NCBI GenBank assembly: GCA_022828595.1
Contig: JAKGHH010000007.1
Span: forward strand, 36,642,356-36,706,355
DNA: 64,000 nucleotides
DNA from: Nelumbo lutea
Lineage: Eukaryota; Streptophyta; Magnoliopsida; Proteales; Nelumbonaceae
Direction of reading: 5' to 3'
The position numbers were made by a program, and so were the translations under genes. Below, piece by piece: positions 12,188 through 21,899 of this stretch. Below the pieces are notes generated by a model that saw nothing but the letters and a program-made list of their open reading frames with translations, did no database searches and was not told where the DNA came from. How positions within the stretch are numbered: position 1 is the stretch's first letter; each line of letters begins with the position of its first letter.

Positions 12188-12473
12188 CTTGTTCTTTTCT
12201 GTTAATAATTGATTCCACGTCTTAATTGTTGAGTTCATAATGAAACTAACAATTTATCTAAGGGATTGTAATCATATCTAGATTGAATACTAATTTATTG
12301 TCTGTGAGTAGCCTAACTAAATCCTTGAACTTGTTCTTTTCGGTTAATAATTGATTCCATGTCTTAATTGTTGAGTCCGTAATGAAACTAATAATTTACC
12401 TGATAGATTGTAATCATATCTAAGATTGAATACTAATTTATTGTCTGTGAGTAGCCTAATTAAATCCTTGAAC
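12188..12473 (+). repeat. Two tandem units of about 140 bp upstream of the Copia gag-integrase
   Basis: CTTGTTCTTTTCTGTTAATA starts at 12189 and a near-copy (CTTGTTCTTTTCGGTTAATA) at 12329. The copies share CATAATGAAACTAA/CGTAATGAAACTAA, TGTAATCATATCTA and TTATTGTCTGTGAGTAGCC. Confidence 0.75.
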
Positions 12474-12504
12474 TACAGTGTAACCTTTTTTCCTTCTTAT
12501 TGTG

Positions 12505-15500
12505 TTTTTTCAGGACCTGAAGTCTCAGAAAGTGATTGGGAGTGGCCATGAGGCGAATAGAATATACCTGCTGGATACTCTTGGACAGCCAATGACAACC
12601 TAGGAAAACTGTTTTTGAATCTACCTCCAGAGTTCAGTGTCTTTTAGTCGTGGCATGTTATGCCATTTTCGTTCGGGTCATTTATCTTTTTCTGGTTTGG
12701 TCATTCCCAAAATTGTTTAAGGGAATTAATTTGTTCAACCTTCACTATGAGTTGTAGAAACAATTATCCTTTGAGTAATAAAAGATCATCCTCTCCATTT
12801 CATATTGTGCAATCTGATGTGTGGGGGTCATACCACTACCCTCTATGGGAGGTTATAGATGTTTTATTGTGTTCATTGACGATTTCTCTCGATATACTTG
12901 GTTATTTTTGATGAGATCCCAAGATGAAGTTTCCAAGTTTGTGAGGTAGTTCCATGAATTTGTTTTTCACTAGTTTGATACAAGAATCAAAACATTAAGT
13001 TCTGACAATGCAAAAGAATAATTTGAGAAAAATCTAATCTCTTATCTCACTGATTTTGGGGTCATTCATCGGATTTCTTGTGTTTGTACTCCAGAACAAA
13101 ATTTAGTAGCTAAGAGGAAGAATCGTCAAATAGTTGAAGTTGCAAGAAGCATTTTGTTTGCCTCACATGTCCTTACAAGATTTTGGGGGGGGATTCTTTT
13201 CTCATTGCAACCTACCTATCAATCATAATCCATCCAAAGTGTTGGGTTTTAAGTCCCCCTTTAACGTTAGATAGTTGAAGTTGCAAGAAGCATTTTGTTT
13301 GTCTCACATGTCCCTACAAGATTTTGGGGGGTTGTTTTTCTCATTGCAACCTACCTAATCAATCATAAGCCATCCAAAGTGTTGGGTTTTAAGTCCCCCT
13401 TTAACGTTAGATAGTTGAAGTTGCAAGAAGCATTTTGTTTGCCTCACATGTCCCTACAAGATTTTGGGGGGTTGTTTTTCTCTTTGCAACCTACCTAATT
13501 AATCATAAGCCATCCAAAGTGTTGGGTTTTAAGTCCCCCTTTAACCTCCTTCATCTGGGTAAGGGCCTTTTTCCTATTCTCCTTCGTGTCTTTGGCTGTA
13601 CTTGTTATGTATACATTTTTAGTGCCCAGAAACATAAATTTGAGCCAAAGGCTCATAAGTGCATATTCCTTGGTTATGCCTCCACATAGAAGAGTTATTA
13701 TTGTTTTGATCATAACATTGGAACTCATTATGTTTCAATAAATATTATGTTTGATGAGTCCATTCCTTTCTATGATTCTACTTTGGGGAAGCATTATTCG
13801 AAGGGGGAGAATTCGTCACAGTTGTTTGTACTCCCCCTTCTTGTCCCTATTGAGTCTTTTATTCTTGAAGAGTCAAGGGGGGAACAATCATCTTCAGTTC
13901 CTTCCAATATTCCTATTCCTCCTCCATTACCTCATCGTCCCCTTTTTAATCCCAGGTAGTACTAGCGGCGAAGGACCAGAAGTGAGCAAATTGTTTTCTC
14001 TACATCACATGAGCCTCCTGCACTTCCAGTTACTGAAGGGACAATAGGTACTGATACTATCCCTTTGCAGCCACCCTTCCTAGATCTTGATGTCCCTATT
14101 GCTATCAGGAAAGGTAAACGGAGGTGTACTGCACATTGCATTCAAAACATCTTTCCAATGGTTTGATTTCTCATTTTTTCTTCTGTTGCTTATAACCTTA
14201 TACCCGGGTTTGTATCAAAAGCACATACTTTTCCAAAATGGAGGGATGCTATGAGAATTGAAATAGATGCTCTACACAAGAATGACACATGGAAAGTAGT
14301 TGATTTGCCTGAAGGGAAGGAGCCGATGGGCTATAAGTGGGTGTATACCTTTAAATATCATGTTGATGGCTCCATTGGGAGGTACAAAGCTTGGTTGGTT
14401 GCAGAAGGCTATACACAAACTTATGGGATTGACTATCTGGGGACTTCTGCTCTTGTTACAAAGGTGACATCTGTGCGGGTTTTACTATCTTTGGTTGCTC
14501 ATTGAAATTGGCCTCTTTATCACTTTGATGTGAAAAATGCATTTTTGAATGGAGAATTACATGAGAAAGTTTCTCTATAGACTCAAATAGTCACTTAGGT
14601 CATGGTTTGAAAGGTTTAGGGCTTCCCTTGTTAACTTTGGTTACGTACAAACTCAGTCTAATCATACCTTCTTTGTGAAGAGGAGAGGTTCATTGGTGGT
14701 ATATCTTATAGTCTATGTTGATGATCTTAAATCTTTCCTTCGTACAGAGTTTGAGATCAAAGATCTGGGGGAGTTGAGGTATTTCCTTGGCACTGAAGTG
14801 GTTCGGTCTAAGGATGGAATTTTTATTTATCAACGAAAGTATGTGCTAAACTTTCGCACTGAAACAAGCAAGATGGATGCAAGACCAGTGGCTACTCTTA
14901 TTGATATTAGTCACAAATGTTTTGCCTCTAATGGAGAACTGTTGAAGGATAAGGGAGTGTTTCAAAGGTTAGTAAGGAAATTATTATATCTTTGCATAAC
15001 TTGGCTTGACATTGCATATGCTATTAGTTGCATTAGCTAGTTCATGCATTCTCTCAGGGACACTCATATGGTAGCAGTAGAACGAGTTTTATGTTATTTG
15101 AAGAGTACTCCTGGGAAGGGAAGGGAATTCTTTTTGCTAAGCATGGTCATATGAAACTGGAGGCTTACATAGATGTTGATTGGGTGGGAAACATTGATGA
15201 TGATGGGAGGCAAACTTTTGGATACTGTAGCATGGTGGCAGGTAATATTGTTTTTTGGAGAAGCAAGAAATAATCAATTGTTGCTAGATCTTCAGCCGAG
15301 GCCCGAGTACAGGGCTATGGCTCATGGAGTTTTTGAGTTACTTTGGCTTCGATCATTGATGGAGGAACTAGGCGTTGAGTATGATAAGCCATTGGTGCTA
15401 TATTGTGATAATCAGGCTGCCATCAACATTGCTCACAATCCGACACAACATGATAGGACTAAACTTATTGAAATTGACAGACATTTTATGAGAGAAAGAG

Positions 15501-15646
15501 TGGCTTTTGGAGAAGTTTGTTTACCATTTATTACATTCGAGGAATAGTTAGCTGGCATTCTTACCAAGGGAATCTCCAAGGCCAAACTACAACATGACAC
15601 TGGCAAGCTGGGCATGATTGACATCTATGCTCAGCTTGAGGGGGAG
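12505..15646 (+). pseudogene. Ty1/Copia retrotransposon polyprotein, degenerate
   Basis: The domain order is that of Copia. 12505-12720 holds the end of gag-pre-integrase (SQKVIGSGHEANRIYLL, then RGMLCHFRSGH). 12800-12960 is the start of the integrase core (word IDDFSRYTWLFLM). The integrase C-terminal part, with FGCTCYVYIFSAQKHKFEPK and CIFLGYAS, lies at 13560-13690. Reverse transcriptase begins at about 14251 (MRIEIDALHKNDTWKVVDLP, then KWVYTFKY) and goes on at 14675 (YLIVYVDDL, the YVDD polymerase motif; then DLGELRYFLG). RNase H is at 15091-15547 (DVDWVGNIDDDGRQTFGYC and LYCDNQAAINIAHNP). Gag proper and protease upstream were not found. Frames change several times and stops are frequent. 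The element is dead, and its 5' LTR was not located. Confidence 0.85.
13131..13545 (+). repeat. 140-bp tandem triplication within Copia integrase
   Basis: Three head-to-tail copies begin with ATAGTTGAAGTTGCAAGAAG at about 13130, 13271 and 13411. Each includes TTGTTTGCCTCACATGTCC (or GTCTCACATGTCC), CAAGATTTTGGGGGG and GTGTTGGGTTTTAAGTCCCC. The joint TTTAACGTTAGATAGTTGAA marks units 1/2 and 2/3. The period (140) is not a multiple of three, so each added unit shifts the integrase frame. Confidence 0.92.
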
Positions 15647-15909
15647 TGTAGAGAGAATGGGCCGAATGGCCCATGGGATGTTCTTATTTAATTCTATTTC
15701 GGTTTCTTTTGTTAATGGGGCTTTTATGTTTCTTTATGTTTATGCTTAATTAAGTAATCGCCCAATTAAGGGCCTCTTTATAAATACCACAACTGTGCAA
15801 ATTACTTTTTAATGAAAAGGATTAGGGAAGGGAGTAATGTTTGATTGACTATTCTCCCAAAACACTATTGCCGCCAACTTCTTCTCTCTTTGCTGCTGAT
15901 ATCTACTCA
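15634..15909 (+). repeat. Copia polypurine tract and 3' LTR
   Basis: A purine tract (GAGGGGGAG, about 15638-15646) directly follows the RNase H/LTR linker. The LTR starts TGTAGAGAGAATGGGCC at 15647. The end is uncertain; ATCTACTCA near 15901-15909 would give a TG...CA LTR of about 260 bp. No matching 5' LTR was found upstream. Confidence 0.6.
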
Positions 15910-16019
15910 TTTTTCACAACTTTTAAATCAGTCCTCTCATTCTTTTGGACTGTTTTTCTTCTTATACATATTAGAAAAATACACTTTTATATAAATAAAA
16001 TGCACATATGTGTTTATTC

Positions 16020-16430
16020 TTCTCTTACAGGCTTAGGTTGGGTTTGGTTAGGCTTGGGCTACCCTAGTCCTCAACCAATGCCCAACCCAAGTTTAGGTTG
16101 GGCCAAAATTTTCTAGCCTAGGCCCAACTCGTAATCCAAGCACTTAGGCCCAACTCGTGCAAAAACTTGGGTTGGGTCCGTTCGTGCTTGGATTGGACCC
16201 ACCCAAGTTGTACCCCTGTTGAGGACAAGCCGAACAAGGACCAAAGGACCGATACATGATAAGAAGTAGGGGTGGAAATTTTTAACCCAACCTGTTGAAC
16301 CCTTCCAACCCACTTGTTAATTAATAGGCTTAAAACCATTATTTTAGTCACGGGCCATTTGTAGGTTGGTTAACCCAAGTAGTCATTTAACAGTGGAAGT
16401 GAAGAGATTGGCAAGTATTCCCCCACCAAT
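16020..16430. repeat. hAT-type terminal and subterminal remnants
   Basis: 16029-16200 is dense with GGTTGGGC/GCCCAACC words on both strands, the usual subterminal repeats of plant hAT elements. TAGGGGTGGAAATTT at 16267-16281 resembles a hAT terminal inverted repeat. No matched second end or TSD could be fixed. Confidence 0.45.
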
Positions 16431-16445
16431 GCAGAATCCTTGCTA

Positions 16446-16709
16446 CTACGAAATGCACTTTTGGATGATTGTCTCTGTTTTACTATAGTTTTCTTTTTCG
16501 TTAATAAACCATATAATTGTGTTTGATGACACTGGCTTTATACCTTTCTTTTGCTTCCTGAATAGATCTTGTCTAATTAGATTTGTCTTCATTGCAAGGG
16601 AAGTTTCCAAGGGGCATTGTGGACAGTCATGAATATTTGGATATCCTCTAGCCAAATGTCGTTTCAAACGAATAGCATCACCACATTTAGGAAAAAAATT
16701 GTATTTCAT
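16446..16709 (-). pseudogene. BED zinc-finger fragment of a hAT-type transposase
   Basis: The minus-strand frame includes FPKCGDAIRLKRHLARGYPN followed by IHDCPQCPLE. This is the C...H spacing and HLARGxxNIxxCP wording of BED fingers in plant hAT-derived proteins. The first cysteine pair is incomplete (NFFPKC in place of CxxC). Only the finger and about 40 following residues are present. It lies next to hAT-like terminal sequence at 16020-16430, so both may be parts of one internally deleted element. Confidence 0.5.
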
Positions 16710-16933
16710 TTTAAGTCTTTTCCCATCAATCCTGGTTCCAAAATTCTAGCTTATATCAGCTTCTTCATCATCAGAGGTGCCATGTCCAATGTAACTATCG
16801 TATCCATAGAAATTATTTACAATCATAGAATGACAAAAAACTCAGGTTCTTTTTATTTGGAAAAGATGACAAGCTCTCTACCATGATATGCTAGACATTC
16901 TTTTTATTTGGAAAATACCTTGCTAACATTTTT

Positions 16934-17785
16934 TTGTCATTTTCAGAAGAGAAATATTTTACCTCTTTTGGTAGTGGTTTTATCTTTGTTGGTAATTCCC
17001 TCAAATTTTTAGAGCTACTTGAATTGCTAGCCCTTCAGCAGCTGAACTTGCAATCTGAGGATAGTTGGACTTGGAACTGGAGTTCAGATGGCCAGTTCTC
17101 AGTCAAATCCTTTGCTCATTACTTATCTGATAACACCCTGGAAGAGATGCCTGCATCTATAATCTGGAATCCACTCTCTCCTTCAAAGATTAATGCTTTG
17201 GTTTGGGCTGCAATTCTAGAAAGATGTTTAACCAAGGTTCATTTCTCAAAAAGACGTTTTCAGCTTCAAAATTTGCTTTGTGTCCTTTGCGGCCAAGATT
17301 TGGTGGATATTAATCATCTTTTTCTTCACTGTCCTATATCGGCTAAGACCTGAAATCATTACTTTTCTGCCCTGGATCTTCACTGGGTCATGCCTGGGTC
17401 TGTATAGGAGCTGCTGAGATGTTGGGAGCTGCAAGGTCTGTCAAAGCTACCAAAAAGTCTGTGGAGGTCCATTCCGGTGGCTGTAATCAGCACTATTTGG
17501 GCAGAAAGAAATAAAAGAATTTTTCAAAATCTGTCCAAAGATCCAGAAGATATGATTGCATTTACATTTGGAAAATTGCTCTCCTGGATCTCTGCCCTAA
17601 AGGGGTTTTAGGTCTCTCATCTGGGGCTAGACTGTCCTTTGAGGATTTATGGAATTTGTAATGTTGTATGCTCTGTATCTTTTCCCCAAAGTCTGTTTTT
17701 TTTTTTTGGGGGGTGGGTGGGATCCTCTTGTACTTTTATATAATTTTTAATGAAATTAATTTACATTTTATAAAAAAAAAAAATT
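16934..17785 (+). pseudogene. 3' end of a LINE: zinc-binding RT domain, 3' UTR and A-rich tail
   Basis: The frame 16934-17353 reads DSWTWNWSSDGQFSVKSF, IIWNPLSPSKINALVWAAI and LCVLCGQDLVDINHLFLHCP. This is the 'reverse transcriptase zinc-binding' (zf-RVT) domain of plant LINE ORF2, with the CxxC...HxxxHC ligands visible. After one TGA the frame continues to about 17610 with VISTIWAERNKRIF, the usual ORF2 C-terminus. A short 3' UTR ends in an A run at about 17772-17783. It is 5'-truncated, as is usual for LINEs. It ends about 80 bp before the start codon of the EXS gene, so it lies in that gene's promoter or 5' UTR. Confidence 0.8.
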
Positions 17786-17861
17786 CCCCAAAATTTTATT
17801 CGTGCAGGTTCTGCTAATTTGTGGATAAACATTGCATCCATCGCGGATTCTATTTTCACTT

Positions 17862-19388
17862 ATGTTTGGAAGTCCTACAGCAATTCCTTCTAATAGTCCT
17901 CATCTACGGCGTTCTGGTAGCAGGCCTATTTTGTCTGACCTAGGTATCAAATTGAAAGGTTTGAGCAATGAATATGAAATGATTTCTCCTTTTCTGCCAC
18001 ATTTTGTGGAAGCACTATTTACACTTCTAATTTGGTTGATCCTTATTTTGGTTCAGGTGAAGCCGGAAACAATTTTGAAGAAGGTTCTGTGAACCTGGGA
18101 GAATTGTTTGAAATGAAGACTGCAAATTCTCCAATGCAGGTGGCTGCGATAATGCCATCCCCAATCCTTCTATGGAGATTCAAGGTATTTGTTTCTTAGT
18201 GCTTAAGATATATACTTGGTACTCACTTTTGTTCTTTTTTTGCTTTAGTCCATACTGTGCCTTGATATCAAGGGGTGCTTAGTTAAAGATCCTATGCTCA
18301 CAAGGAGTTTCTCCTTGGTGGTGGGAGGCATTAACATTTGAAATTTCTATTCCTTTTTTTTTTTTAAATCCCAAAAGAATTCACTAAAACCTTGATACCT
18401 TGCAGTTGAGAATTTGTTTGGATGTTAATGGTCTCATTGTATTGTTCATTTGCAACTTTTTAAGTGATGTGATGATAACTTCTTATTAGACAAAAAAAAA
18501 GAGAAAATTTTTTGTTGGTTACATTGTTTATTTGCTGTACTTGCAACTACCACTATCATACTGTTACTATTCATTTATAATGAAGTACTGTTACTACTGT
18601 GTTAGAGTAAGAGAAAAAAAATACATAGGAATGTGTTGATGGAGCTAATTTGAGAGTTTGAAACATTGGGACTAAAAATCTCCGTGAGGTTAGGTAACAC
18701 TATCTCATTTGCACCCTTGGCACATGTTGGCATACTTTAATTGCATTAGGAAACATATTGAGTTTGAAGATGCACAGTTTTGGTTTTTTGTACCATTTTG
18801 ATACTTGATACTATATGTGTTGTTTTCATTCTCCTAATTCTAATCATGCTTTTACATAGACCTGATTGAAATTGATTTTTCCAGGTTTTGCTGTTTATTG
18901 TCTGGGGTTTTGGTTGTTGCAAGGTCAGTTATGATTCTTGTGTTCTTGTTTTATGCATGGGACATTTGGGAGGTTGTTGAGGATGTATTTGAAGAACCTT
19001 TAAACTTGATTGTCTTTTTATATGTTTTAGTTGGATCGATTTGTCAAAATTGCAGATTGGCTGGGATTCTGTCATGAGAATGAGTGTGGATTTACGGGAT
19101 TTGTTTTTGTATGAAGCTTTCTTGTATTATAATCCTCTCCTTCTTGTGGTAAGTTAGGTTCGTTTGTTGATAAGTCATGAGAATGGTTGTGGATTATTTC
19201 CTTTTTTTTGATATTAAAGATTTTTTCGTTGTGTCACAGCTCACATACCATTTGTGGTTTTGTTGTGTCAGACTATGATGGTTTGGCTTTGGGGAGTTAA
19301 TCTATGGGTTTTTGCTCAGTCTGGTGTCAGTTACATGAAGATATTTGACCTTGATCAGAACCATCTTTCTCATAGGGAAATATGGAAG
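17862..19388 (+). CDS. EXS (ERD1/XPR1/SYG1) family membrane protein, exons 1-4, truncated and frameshifted
   Basis: Proteins of this family carry a C-terminal EXS domain and sit in endomembranes; relatives include phosphate exporters XPR1/PHO1 and yeast Erd1. The ATG at 17862 opens MFGSPTAIPSNSPHLRRSGS. Exon 1 runs to 18184, exon 2 is 18885-18923 (VLLFIVWGFGCCK), exon 3 is 19056-19148 (IGWDSVMRMSVDLRDLFLYE) and exon 4 is 19272-19388 (TMMVWLWGVNLWVFAQSGV then DLDQNHLSHREIWK). All donors are GT and all acceptors AG, and exons 2-4 join in phase. In exon 1 the frame after FLPHFVE must shift by one base near 18005-18015 to reach the conserved end (AAIMPSPILLWRFK). This is either a real frameshift or a sequence error. 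The EXS domain should continue with exon 5, but I do not see it before the N gap. An upstream in-frame ATG at 17832 is possible; 17862 fits the family better. Confidence 0.82.
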
Positions 19389-19716
19389 GTATTAACATTC
19401 ATATGTTAATTGGTGAATTATATAATTTTGTGCTTTCAATAACTTGTGTAATATCCTTAAAAATTTAATTTATTTTTGATTTCTTTAAGCCCCAATGGAT
19501 ATCACAGCCTTGGTTGGCTCCAATGTTTGAGGAGAAATAGGTTGGGTAAGATTGAAAGTGGCTGCACCCCTGGAGGAGCTGCACATATGTATCCTCTGGA
19601 GAGGGATCAAAGCCATTGTAGTTCCTGCAGCAAGTGTAAAGTTGAGAGAAACTGAGAGAGGAAGAGGGGAAGAGAGGCTGTGCCCTAATGTTGGGGGTGC
19701 TACCGTTTAGTTTAGG
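19389..19716. other. Putative intron 4 start and unrecognised DNA
   Basis: This begins with the GT donor of EXS exon 4. The next exon, which should encode the following membrane segment, was not recognised. The long minus-strand frame across here (19809-19465) partly reads through the SINE and is probably not a gene. Confidence 0.4.
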
Positions 19717-19909
19717 AATATTTATGTTTTGCTCTTTTTTTTTTTTAATTAATTTTTGAAGGGCTACACAATGGGGGGGTAGCCCATCCCCCAACCTATT
19801 ACCCCCCAACTCTGCTGCAGGTGGTAGTGGATCCCAAGTCTCTGCTACAACCAGCAGGAGACCTTACCAACCAGCTGGTTGGCACCTTGCAATATTTATG
19901 TTTTGCTCT
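19717..19909 (-). mobile_element. SINE with perfect 19-bp target-site duplication
   Basis: The identical 19-mer AATATTTATGTTTTGCTCT lies at 19717-19735 and 19891-19909. Between them, read on the minus strand from 19890, is a 155-bp body starting GCAAGGTGCCAACCAGC. It contains GGTTGGTAAGGTCTC (box A-like) and GACTTGGGATCC (degenerate box B) and ends GGGATGGGCTACC...TTGTGTAGCCCTTC plus an A-rich tail. The same body occurs in plus orientation at 21761-21897. This is a tRNA-promoter-like SINE by structure; the family is not named here. It lies in the presumed intron 4 of the EXS gene, in antisense. Confidence 0.87.
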
Positions 19910-20136
19910 GACTTACTGCTTGGTGACTTGGGTTGGTCATTGGACTGGGTTGACTTGGTTTCCACTTGGGTGGTTTAAACTAGGTTTATGCTCTCAAAGA
20001 AGCAGTTTTTGTAATGTTCTTTTTTTTCTTTTTGCTTCTGTAGGAAAACTTAATACTAACAAAAGCCCAAAAAGCAAGAAACTTCTTCTATTATTGATAT
20101 AGGCATATATGAGCAAGACACTGCTCTGCCTGTGTT

Positions 20137-20236
20137 NNNNNNNNNNNNNNNNNNNNNNNNNNNNNNNNNNNNNNNNNNNNNNNNNNNNNNNNNNNNNNNN
20201 NNNNNNNNNNNNNNNNNNNNNNNNNNNNNNNNNNNN
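20137..20236. other. Assembly gap, 100 N
   Basis: There are exactly 100 unknown bases, a conventional placeholder for a gap of unknown size. Missing exons of the EXS gene could lie here. Confidence 0.98.
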
Positions 20237-20606
20237 CGGGTTTGAAACAATATTTGCGTCACGATGGCATCAGTAATTGCCCAATCGTTTTTGCGCGTTG
20301 GTCCAACGATCATAATTCATAAATAGTGAAGTAGAAAAGGGCTCCTTGGTGGCCTGCCCACATCCTTTATTTTACTTGCAGAGTGGCCACCTTTGTCCAC
20401 TATAGGCTCATTCATAAAAGATTTAATTTAAAAAGGGGGAGTGATATATGGATATTGGAAATGCATGTCCTCGTCATAAGAATCATGAGAATAGAGGTGT
20501 AATGTGGGCAGTTCTGGCATGGCATGATTTTGAGGAATCCACATCAGTACCTCACAGCACTACCAATGCACGCTTAGATGTACTGTGGGGTGTTTTTGTA
20601 ACCATC

Positions 20607-21447
20607 ATTTGAAGCAATGTTTTAGAATTGTCACTGATATGGACGGTCATACCATTTGAACCGGAAATCGTTTAGGCGATCGATTTCGTTTTACTCTAAA
20701 CCTTATATTTGGTAAAAAATTATTGAATTAGTCAAACGAATTGTTGACCTGGATGGTTTGACCATTGAACTATTTAACCCGAAGTACGGTTTGCGGTTTG
20801 GAGCAAGAATGAAAAGAGAAGAAGTGAAGAACTCTCAAATCTGAGATCTAACTGGCTGGAGAGAAAGAGGGAGAGAGGTCAATCGAGGGATGTGTGAGAC
20901 AGTGAGAGAGATCTAAGAGATCTGGGAGAGCAGACTAGAGATTCTGAGAGATTTGAGAGATCTGAGATCTATTGGAGTCTAAATGATAGATCAGAGAGAG
21001 AGAGAGAGAGAGAGATGACTGAGAGAAAATCTCAAATCTACTTTCATTACCGTTGCTGTAGGTTCGCCATCGCCAACGTCATTGCCGTCGCCGTCACTAT
21101 TGCCATTGTAAGTCACCATTGTCGTCGCCGCTGTAGTCTGCAAGTGACCTCCTCATCCTCTTTCTTCTTCTTCTTCTTCTCTTCTCTTCTTCTTCTTCTT
21201 TTCTCTCTTTCTAAACTCTCTTCAACCATCGACAACTTCTCACATTTTTCTCATTCTCAAACACTCTCTTATATTTATATGCATCTTACCCTAATATTCC
21301 AATCTAATGGGTAAGATGATAAATCACCAGTTACAATATTTAAACCGCTCAAAACTGTTTGACCGGGACAGTCGATACTGATGACCCAGAAACCGGTGGA
21401 CAGAACAGTTCCATTTCTGGGTCGGTTTTTAAAACCTTGATTTGAAG
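20607..21447. mobile_element. 825-bp nonautonomous TIR transposon (hAT-like)
   Basis: The 8-mer ATTTGAAG is directly repeated at 20607-20614 and 21440-21447. The enclosed element starts CAATGTTTTAGAA and ends with the complement of CAAGGTTTTAAAA (11 of 13 matching), giving imperfect terminal inverted repeats. An 8-bp duplication points to the hAT superfamily. Inside are a (GA)n run at about 20994-21013, CTT-rich DNA at about 21165-21200 and subterminal words such as GTTTGACC in both halves. The frame at 21015-21314 is low complexity and not a gene. No transposase is present. Confidence 0.8.
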
Positions 21448-21760
21448 TGTCATGCCTCCTTGATCTTCTAGCCTATCTTCATCATCCGATCAATCCTTCA
21501 AGCATATACACATATTCAATGCTTTTATCATTCATGTTGCTTCTCTTGTCAATCCAGTACCCTAGTTACCTAATTAAACTAAAACAAAACACTAATGGAG
21601 TTGTGGACATCGGGAGGGTTAGTAGATGTATGCCGTGGATGGCAAGCAATTGGATAATTTTTCTATGTTTCTTTCCACCAGGCTAAATATCAAAATTATT
21701 TAATTCCTTAGAATTGAAATTGAGGAAACCTATTTAAATTACTAAAATTAGCTTGTAAAT

Positions 21761-21897
21761 GCAAAGTGCCAAACCAATTGGTTAGTAAGGTCTCTTGCAG
21801 GTCATAGTGGAGACTTGGGATCGAATACCGCTTGCACCTAGGTTGGGGGATGGGCTACCCCTCATTGTGTAGTCCTTTAGAAAATATAAAAAAAAAA
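21761..21897 (+). mobile_element. Second SINE copy, plus orientation
   Basis: It starts GCAAAGTGCCAAACCAATTG, has a box A-like TTGGTTAGTAAGG at 21778-21790 and a box B-like GGGATCGAATACC at 21817-21829. It then reads GGTTGGGGGATGGGCTACCC, TTGTGTAGTCCTTTAG and an A tail. It is collinear with the minus-strand copy at 19736-19890, except that the latter has about 15 extra bases before the GGTTGGGGGATGG motif. The TSD is not clear. It sits against the 3' end of the minus-strand hAT remnant. Confidence 0.82.
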
Positions 21898-21899
21898 GC

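Noticed and set aside
19465..19809. 114-codon minus-strand frame next to the EXS gene
   Set aside because: A third of it is SINE sequence; the remainder has no recognised domain and lies in the presumed intron.
20056..20313. Minus-strand frame across the N gap
   Set aside because: The frame is kept open only by unknown bases.
20994..21314. GA/CTT-rich segment as a possible CRISPR or satellite
   Set aside because: These are simple-sequence runs inside a TIR element; no repeat-spacer pattern exists.
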